From CAYPZU01 sp964415395 (GTDB lineage Bacteria; Chlamydiota; Chlamydiia; Chlamydiales; SM23-39): 10,284 bases of DNA. A program made the position numbers and the translations under genes. The notes under the pieces are model-generated. The model had not been told where the DNA came from. It searched no databases and worked only from the letters and a program-made list of their open reading frames with translations. Below, piece after piece: positions 5,999 through 10,284 of this stretch. Location of the stretch: NCBI GenBank assembly GCA_964415395.1, contig CAYPZU010000073.1:1-10284 (forward strand), written 5' to 3'. Position 1 is the stretch's first letter. The number at the start of each line of letters is the position of its first letter.

Positions 5999-6474
5999 CT
6001 CAACCCACAAGCTCAAGCAATTCAATAGTTTTAAGATTAGGTGCTGAGGTAGTTGAAATCAGCGGAAAACTCAACCAAGCCTTGGAATCTGACGTTAGAC
6101 AAAATGAAGAGCTCGCAAGACAAAGAAATGAAATTGACCGTTTAAATGCTGTTATTTTCGGGACTAAAACAGAGACAGAAAAGCAAGCTAAATCATTAAA
6201 TGGAAGGGTAAATGCTCTCGATGCTGAGATAGAAACGATACATGGACGCCCACCCTTAATGAGACTAAATGATGGTTCCGTTTGGAAATTGAATACGTTC
6301 TTGGGCTTGAATTTACATATCTGGGGATGGAAAAGCGGAGATCAAATCATTGTATCGAAAAACAAATCTTGGTTTTCTACATTTGGCTCGTTTTTCTTTC
6401 ACAACATTACAAGAAGCAGCATTTCATCCGGTTCTATGGTTTTTGATTCAGGAGAAAAATACAAAAAAATATAA
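5995..6474 (+). CDS. Coiled-coil protein with beta-rich tail, third cassette gene
   Basis: This is a 159-residue protein without a signal peptide or convincing membrane helix. Residues about 16-84 form a coiled coil (heptads in LNQALESDVRQNEELARQ and onward). From about 88 it changes to a beta-rich segment, with LNDGSVWKL, then WGWKSGDQIIVSKNK, then ISSGSMVFDSG. The DGSxW ... W ... GD pattern is reminiscent of small SH3/OB-like barrels found at the ends of other bacterial proteins, but I cannot assign a named domain. The start ATG overlaps the upstream stop (ATGA, 5995-5998), so translational coupling is likely. The coiled coil may bind the coiled tails of the two membrane proteins encoded before it; this is inference. 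It is the last gene of the AT-rich cassette. Confidence 0.8.
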   Translation: MTQPTSSSNSIVLRLGAEVVEISGKLNQALESDVRQNEELARQRNEIDRLNAVIFGTKTETEKQAKSLNGRVNALDAEIETIHGRPPLMRLNDGSVWKLNTFLGLNLHIWGWKSGDQIIVSKNKSWFSTFGSFFFHNITRSSISSGSMVFDSGEKYKKI

Positions 6475-6494
6475 ACGCCTGGACATCTGAATCG

Positions 6495-6522
6495 CATTTC
6501 AATCAAAGCTTGGTTCGAAATG
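6495..6522. repeat. Imperfect 28-bp palindrome after the cassette
   Basis: CATTTC and GAAATG flank a centre of AAGCTT; 11 of the 14 base pairs are complementary. It lies 20 bases after the third cassette gene. It lacks a following T-run, so it is at best a weak terminator or a protein-binding site. The remaining DNA to 6635 shows no clear promoter and no RNA gene. Confidence 0.3.
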
Positions 6523-6635
6523 TCTAAGAACCGCAGTCTAGCGCCTTCATCTTTAGTTCAGGAACGAGAAAATGCTTGGTGATAATCGACCTTGCGAATA
6601 GTATTTTCCTTAACGTGTGATGTGGAGTGATTCCT

Positions 6636-7832
6636 ATGTTGCGGCTTGTTTGTCCCCTGATTCTAATTGCTTCTCTGAATGCAGCCCCTGCTCCGGCCCA
6701 GCCGGCGAAAACCGCTGCGGCGCCCGCAAAAAAAGCGGAAACGTTTAAGCCGTTCACAGGAAAAGTCGCCGCCAATAAAGTGCGGATCCGCTCAAAGGCC
6801 GACATCGAAGCCCACATCATTAAACAGGCGAACAAAAACGACCTGCTGCTCGTCGTAGGCGAAGAAGGAGACTTCTACGCTGTCGAGCCGATGAAAGATA
6901 CGAAAGCCTACGTCTTCCGCAGCTATATTCTGGATGATGTCGTAGAAGCGAACCGGGTCAACGTCCGCCTCGAGCCGCATGTCGACGCGCCGATTATCGG
7001 ACAGCTCCAGGCCGGCGATAAAGTGAAGGGCCAAGTGTGCGCACTGAACCACAAATGGCTTGAGATCGCGCCCCCGAAAGGAACCCGCTTCTTCGTTTCG
7101 AAAGAGTTCATCACGCAAGCCGGCGGCCCCGATTATCTCGCCACAATGGAAAAACGGAAAACCCAAGTGCAAGAGCTGCTGGCCAACGCCTACGCCTCGG
7201 CTGAATCGGAATGCAAAAAGAACTACGAAGAGATGGCTCCACAGCAGACGATCGAACAGTTCCAAACCATCCTCCGCAATTTCACAGATTTTCCTGAAGC
7301 GTGCAGCCAGGCCAAAGAAGGGCTTGCATTGCTGAAAGAGACCTATCTGAATAAGAAAATCGGCTATCTCGAAGCGAGAGCCGAACTGCCTGAATCTGCG
7401 AAAAAAGAACTGCTCGCAAAACATAAAGCAGAAAGCAGCGAACTCTTCGCCGACTGCGCAGTTAAGATCGACCCCGAACTCTTCTCCAAAAGAACAGTCA
7501 AAAGAGACTCCCTTTCATTTTGGGATACGCTTGAAGAATCGCTCTACCTGAGCTGGAGCGCATTCCACTCCGGCAAAAAGATCGACGATTTCTACGCTGA
7601 GCAGAAAGCGAATGCGACCGTGCTCACAGGCCGGATTGAATCGTACGACTACGATGTTAAGAACAAACCCGGCGACTTCGTTCTGCGCGGACCTGACGCG
7701 CCGATCGCCTATCTCTACAGCACCCACATCGACCTGAGCCAGCACCAAGGAAGACAAATCACTCTTCTCGCTGCGCCAAGACCGAACAACCATTTTGCGT
7801 TCCCCGCTTATTACGTCCTTAGCGTCGAATAA
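6636..7832 (+). CDS. Secreted double SH3b-domain protein
   Basis: This is a 398-residue protein starting at the ATG at 6636, chosen because GGAG (6624-6627) lies eight bases upstream; the in-frame GTG at 6627 overlaps that site. A signal peptide (Arg3, hydrophobic LVCPLILIASL, then Ala-x-Ala) is followed by an Ala/Pro/Lys linker. Two bacterial SH3 (SH3b) domains follow, at about residues 40-99 (KVRIRSKAD ... FYAVEP ... AYVFRSYI) and 103-160 (RVNVRLEPH ... WLEIAPP ... FFVSKEFI). SH3b domains usually bind peptidoglycan or peptides in the envelope. A helical middle region (165-300) leads to a beta-rich C-terminal segment (about 320-398) ending near FPAYYVLSVE. A cell-envelope or periplasmic role is likely. 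A Cys in the signal region (Cys6) is too early for a lipobox. The stop overlaps the next gene's ATG by one base. Confidence 0.9.
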   Translation: MLRLVCPLILIASLNAAPAPAQPAKTAAAPAKKAETFKPFTGKVAANKVRIRSKADIEAHIIKQANKNDLLLVVGEEGDFYAVEPMKDTKAYVFRSYILDDVVEANRVNVRLEPHVDAPIIGQLQAGDKVKGQVCALNHKWLEIAPPKGTRFFVSKEFITQAGGPDYLATMEKRKTQVQELLANAYASAESECKKNYEEMAPQQTIEQFQTILRNFTDFPEACSQAKEGLALLKETYLNKKIGYLEARAELPESAKKELLAKHKAESSELFADCAVKIDPELFSKRTVKRDSLSFWDTLEESLYLSWSAFHSGKKIDDFYAEQKANATVLTGRIESYDYDVKNKPGDFVLRGPDAPIAYLYSTHIDLSQHQGRQITLLAAPRPNNHFAFPAYYVLSVE

Positions 7833-8608
7833 TGGAACTGAGAGAATGGGCTGAACGGATCCTTTCAGCGGATACGCTGGAAGAGAAACTGTTTTGCCCA
7901 GACGAGCTAACCGACGAAGATCCGGGAACTCCCCTTTTTTTCAATGAACCGACCCGTCCCAGCGGGATGGGATTCAATAAGCGGACCCGCGAGCAGAAAC
8001 TTCCTCCCTTCCAATCTCACGGCAAAGCGGAAAACCGGGCTGCCTGCCTCCACCGCTTCGCGGGCCACGAACTCCTCGCCGTAGAAATCATGGCGCATGC
8101 CCTCACCGCTTTCCCCGATGCGCCGAAAGCGTTCCGGAAAGGCGTCGCCCACACGCTGAAAGAAGAGCAGGGACATGTCCGCCTCTACATCAAACGGCTT
8201 GCGGAACTGGGCGTTCAGTTCGGCGATTTGCCCCTCTTCCGCCATTTTTGGAACCACGTCCCCCACCTCACCTCGCCCATCCGCTATATCAGCGTGATGA
8301 GCCTTACTTTCGAGATGGCCAACCTCGACTTCGCGCCTCTCTACGGAAAGTCGTTCGCCCATTTCGGCGACGAGAAAAGCGCGGCTCTCATGGCCCAGAT
8401 TCTAAAAGACGAGATCAACCACGTCTCGTTCGGCTGGCGCTGGCTGAACCGGCTGAAAGCTCCCGACGCCGACCCGTGGGACTCCTGGACCTCGAGCCTC
8501 CCCCCGAAAATCGCTCCGAAAAGAGCCAAGGGGTTCGTTCTCTTTGAAGAGAATCGGGAGAAAGCGGGCATCCCGCCCGAGTGGATCCTGAAATTCAAAA
8601 CCTTGTAA
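7832..8608 (+). CDS. Ferritin-like DUF455 (COG2833) family protein
   Basis: This 258-residue cytoplasmic protein belongs to the DUF455 family, which has a ferritin-like four-helix bundle and is often compared with the tRNA hydroxylase MiaE. Its reaction is not established. Candidate di-metal ligands are spread over the helices in the ferritin manner: Glu80 and Glu85 in GHELLAVEIMAHAL, Glu112 and His115 in EEQGHVRLY, Glu161 in FEMANLDFAP, and Glu194 and His197 in DEINHVSFG. The length is near the family's usual 250-290. The ATG (7832-7834) overlaps the upstream TAA as TAATG and has no Shine-Dalgarno of its own, so it probably depends on translational coupling with the SH3b gene. I am sure of the family; di-iron redox activity is inference. 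Confidence 0.92.
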   Translation: MELREWAERILSADTLEEKLFCPDELTDEDPGTPLFFNEPTRPSGMGFNKRTREQKLPPFQSHGKAENRAACLHRFAGHELLAVEIMAHALTAFPDAPKAFRKGVAHTLKEEQGHVRLYIKRLAELGVQFGDLPLFRHFWNHVPHLTSPIRYISVMSLTFEMANLDFAPLYGKSFAHFGDEKSAALMAQILKDEINHVSFGWRWLNRLKAPDADPWDSWTSSLPPKIAPKRAKGFVLFEENREKAGIPPEWILKFKTL

Positions 8609-8643
8609 CAATCTCCATCCCAATATTCCCATTTTAATGTAAT

Positions 8644-8649
8644 TATAAT
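8644..8649 (+). promoter_or_regulatory. Candidate -10 box before the microprotein gene
   Basis: A perfect TATAAT lies in the AT-rich 89-bp gap after the DUF455 gene, but no good -35 hexamer is found 16-18 bp upstream. The gap ends with GGAG (8687-8690), seven bases before the ATG at 8698, a strong ribosome-binding site. Promoter identity is uncertain in this AT-rich context. Confidence 0.3.
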
Positions 8650-8697
8650 AAATATTTTGTTAAGATATTTATATTAAAACAAACTTGGAGTTTAAAT

Positions 8698-8883
8698 ATG
8701 GCAGCCATCGTTGTACAAGCACCCGCAGTTCCCGCACCCGTCGCTCCAGCGCTTCCTGCAGCGCCAGCCGCCGCAGTAGCAGAGCCCGTCGCAGCCGCAG
8801 CTGCGCCGATTTTCGCCGCAGCGGTAAACCCGGCAGCAGCTCAGGCCCATCTGGACGCGGCCGTAGTCCATCTCAATCCATAA
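8698..8883 (+). CDS. Ala/Pro/Val-rich microprotein
   Basis: This 61-residue protein is of unknown function. Twenty-seven residues are Ala and ten are Pro, most of the rest are Val or Leu, and there is no Lys or Arg at all. The first half alternates Ala-Pro and Val-Pro, which favours an extended or polyproline-like chain. The end (AAQAHLDAAVVHLNP) could form a short helix with two His. It lacks a positively charged N-terminus, so it is not a classical signal peptide. Evidence that it is real is the excellent GGAG Shine-Dalgarno at the right distance and the sharp change from AT-rich gap to GC-rich coding DNA at the ATG. It also ends one base before the convergent rmuC stop. It has no matching open frame in rmuC, so it is not a shadow. 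Confidence 0.6.
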   Translation: MAAIVVQAPAVPAPVAPALPAAPAAAVAEPVAAAAAPIFAAAVNPAAAQAHLDAAVVHLNP

Positions 8884-8884
8884 A

Positions 8885-10024
8885 TCAGGAAACAGGAGTA
8901 CCGAGGATCCGGGTGATCTTATCGATCTTTTCCGGCTCGGCGATCTCTTTGGCGATTGAATTCGTCTCTTTCAGCTTGCGGGCGGTGACAAGCACCCTCG
9001 TTTCAAAGGAAGAGACGCTTTGATTATAAGCTTCGACAGCTGTATTTAAATTCTTTCCCACTTTATTCCAGTGGTCGCAAACGGTTCCGATCCGGTCATA
9101 CAGCTCCTGCCCCAGCCGGGCGATCTCGGCAGCCGATTTCGATAGACCTTCCTGTTTCCAGCTGAACGCAACTGCGCGCAAAATCGCAATCAGCGTTGTC
9201 GGCGTCGCAAAAACGATATTCTGGTCAGCCCCTGCCTCGATGAGCGTCGGGTCGGCCTGCAATGCCGCGCTGAAGAACGCCTCCGCCGGCAAAAACAGAA
9301 TCACGAATTCAGGCGCGGCGTCGAATTGCTTCCAGTACTCTTTCGCCGACAAATCTTTCACATGCTTGCGCAGCGAGGCTGCATGCTCCTGCAGCTTCTT
9401 TTTCCGCAGCGTCTCATCGCCCGCATCGGACGCGTCAAGATAGGCGTGCAGCGGCGTCTTGGCGTCGACCGCGATCTGCCGCTCTCCCGGCAGCCGGACA
9501 ATCAAATCGGGACGCTGCAACTTGCCCTCTACCTCGATTGTCTTCTGCTCGAAGAAATCGCAATGATTCAAAAGGCCTGCCATCTCGACTACGCGGCGTA
9601 AATGGATCTCGCCCCACGAGCCTCTCATCTGCGGCGCACGGAGCGCCTGCACGAGATGAGCTGTTTCTCTTCTCAATTCTTTTTCCGAGCTGAGCATCCC
9701 CTCGATCTGCTGCGTCAGAGCGACGTACGCCCCTTCCCGCTTCTTCTCCAGCTCGCGCTGCTGCAAGTCGATCTTCTTCAACGTTTCGTCGATCGATTTT
9801 TGCCTCTGGTCGAGATCGGCCTTGGCTCCTTCCTGGAATTTTTCCATCGACATCTTGGCCAAGTCGAGAAACGAACGGCTGTTTTTCTCCATCATTTCAA
9901 ACGAGAGGGCTTTGAACGACTCCTGGAGCCGCGCTCTCGATTCATCGACTTTCTTCTGCATCCAGAACCAAAGCCCGGCAAAGCCGCCGATCATTCCCAA
10001 AAAAGCAAGTGCGATCCAATTCAT
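8885..10024 (-). CDS. rmuC: RmuC family protein (DNA recombination limiting)
   Basis: This is a 379-residue RmuC protein. RmuC limits inversion-type recombination in E. coli and has a predicted PD-(D/E)xK nuclease-like core. An N-terminal membrane helix (residues 2-22, WIALAF ... GLWFW) is followed by a long coiled coil (about 24-130). The conserved RmuC core then runs RGSWGE (134-139), LRRVVEMAGL, RPDLIVRLPGE (171-181), VDAK (186-189), FVILFLPAEAFF, FATPTTLIAILRAVAFSWKQE, and AVEAYNQSVSSFETRVLVTARKL at the end. Asp173 and Asp187/Lys189 fit the nuclease-fold signature. The ATG at 10024 was chosen because the membrane helix follows it directly. An upstream in-frame TTG at 10060 would add 12 residues but lies 5' of the purine-rich GGGGAGGAG, which itself is about 20 bases from the ATG, an unusually long gap. 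It is convergent with the microprotein gene, with a 1-bp space and no hairpin between. Confidence 0.95.
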   Translation of the reverse strand: MNWIALAFLGMIGGFAGLWFWMQKKVDESRARLQESFKALSFEMMEKNSRSFLDLAKMSMEKFQEGAKADLDQRQKSIDETLKKIDLQQRELEKKREGAYVALTQQIEGMLSSEKELRRETAHLVQALRAPQMRGSWGEIHLRRVVEMAGLLNHCDFFEQKTIEVEGKLQRPDLIVRLPGERQIAVDAKTPLHAYLDASDAGDETLRKKKLQEHAASLRKHVKDLSAKEYWKQFDAAPEFVILFLPAEAFFSAALQADPTLIEAGADQNIVFATPTTLIAILRAVAFSWKQEGLSKSAAEIARLGQELYDRIGTVCDHWNKVGKNLNTAVEAYNQSVSSFETRVLVTARKLKETNSIAKEIAEPEKIDKITRILGTPVS

Positions 10025-10111
10025 GCCGCCGACTATACAAAAAACTCCTCCCCGCCGCAACCCGAATCTATATAAATGAAGACGCTAACCATTCCGCTCC
10101 TTTCCTAATCG

Positions 10112-10259
10112 GGGGCTGCAGGGATTCCCCTCACGAGAAAAAGTTGAACCACAGAGATCACAGAGAACACAGACGCGCGAAACGCGCAAAAAGAGAAAAA
10201 TACCAACTAGATCGATTTAGAATTCTTCGCTTTCTTTATTGGGGCTGCGGGGCTTCCCC
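10112..10259. repeat. Direct pair of 19-bp G/C hairpin motifs
   Basis: Two 19-base copies, at 10112-10130 and 10241-10259, begin GGGGCTGC and end TTCCCC, with 17 of 19 positions identical. Each copy can fold through its GGGG and CCCC ends. They flank the CACAGAG repeat on the left and sit just inside its inverted copy on the right. They are likely part of one intergenic repeat element that extends past the window edge. Confidence 0.65.
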
Positions 10260-10277
10260 GCCTCCGTGATCTCTGTG
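10150..10277. repeat. Inverted CACAGAG-type intergenic repeat
   Basis: CACAGAGATCAC at 10150-10161 recurs exactly as its reverse complement at 10266-10277. Around both copies are further CACAGAG/CAGAGA units (for example to 10172, and 10278-10284 on the other strand). This is a dispersed repeat type seen in many environmental bacterial genomes, recognisable by spurious frames rich in HRDHREHR. Between the arms lie a small GCGCG-AAA-CGCGC hairpin (10175-10187) and an A-rich stretch. No gene is present from 10025 to the window end. Confidence 0.7.
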
Positions 10278-10284
10278 CTCTCTG

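Noticed and set aside
8685..9023. 112-codon frame overlapping the microprotein in another phase
   Set aside because: Ser/Arg-rich shadow that runs antisense into rmuC; the microprotein frame has the correctly spaced GGAG and ATG.
10025..10060. Upstream TTG extension of rmuC
   Set aside because: It would put 12 residues including Arg and Cys before the membrane helix, and the purine-rich site lies downstream of the TTG.
10175..10187. GCGCG-AAA-CGCGC hairpin considered as a terminator
   Set aside because: The T-rich run is on the wrong side for minus-strand transcripts, and no plus-strand gene ends here; it is best seen as part of the repeat.
10009..10269. Open frame of 86 codons containing HRDHREHRRAKRAKR
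   Set aside because: It is a translation of the CACAGAG intergenic repeat and overlaps the rmuC start; such frames are well-known artefacts.

Overview
The window looks like a bacterial chromosome segment with a GC-rich, tightly packed core. It is interrupted once by a clearly AT-richer block of about 1.8 kb. Three things suggest the PVC group, most likely an environmental (Parachlamydia/Waddlia-like) chlamydia. The first is two small proteins in the AT-rich block with a bilobed or long hydrophobic stretch plus a coiled-coil tail, as in chlamydial inclusion-membrane (Inc) proteins. The second is a CACAGAG-type intergenic repeat at the right edge, of a kind I associate with PVC and other environmental genomes. 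The third is a possible CIRCE (HrcA) half-site. This placement is inference; there is no rRNA or other marker gene to settle it.

Left part (1-3756). The 3' two thirds of a DEAD-box RNA helicase gene enters from the left edge. A short unrecognised helical protein gene follows 26 bp later. Next, with its own plausible promoter, comes a 294-aa protein whose C-terminal third looks like a papain-fold (NlpC/P60- or CHAP-like) hydrolase domain. This gene meets a leftward PIN-PhoH ATPase gene tail to tail. The stop codons overlap, and a GC-rich hairpin in the last codons of the rightward gene can serve as a bidirectional terminator.

Middle (3757-6626). The divergent intergenic region before the SWIM gene holds a perfect sigma70-type promoter (TTGACA, 18 bp, TATAAT). 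Just upstream of it is a 9/9 CIRCE right half-site with a degenerate left half at the correct spacing. The promoter drives a 225-aa protein with a C-terminal SWIM zinc-finger motif and a second Cys cluster. Downstream, a 94-bp AT-only-looking gap with a perfect 21-bp palindrome precedes the AT-rich cassette. This is three head-to-tail genes with touching or overlapping start/stop codons: two predicted membrane proteins that share a related C-terminal motif, and one soluble coiled-coil protein with a beta-rich tail. This cassette is the best candidate for an undescribed system in the window.

Right part (6627-10284). A secreted double-SH3b protein overlaps by one base with a ferritin-like DUF455 (COG2833) protein, so the two are probably translated together. 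A 61-codon Ala/Pro/Val-rich microprotein without Lys or Arg follows. It ends one base from the stop codon of a leftward rmuC gene. The last 180 bases carry part of a repeat element: an inverted CACAGAGATCAC pair and a direct pair of GGGGCTGC-type hairpins, probably continuing outside the window.
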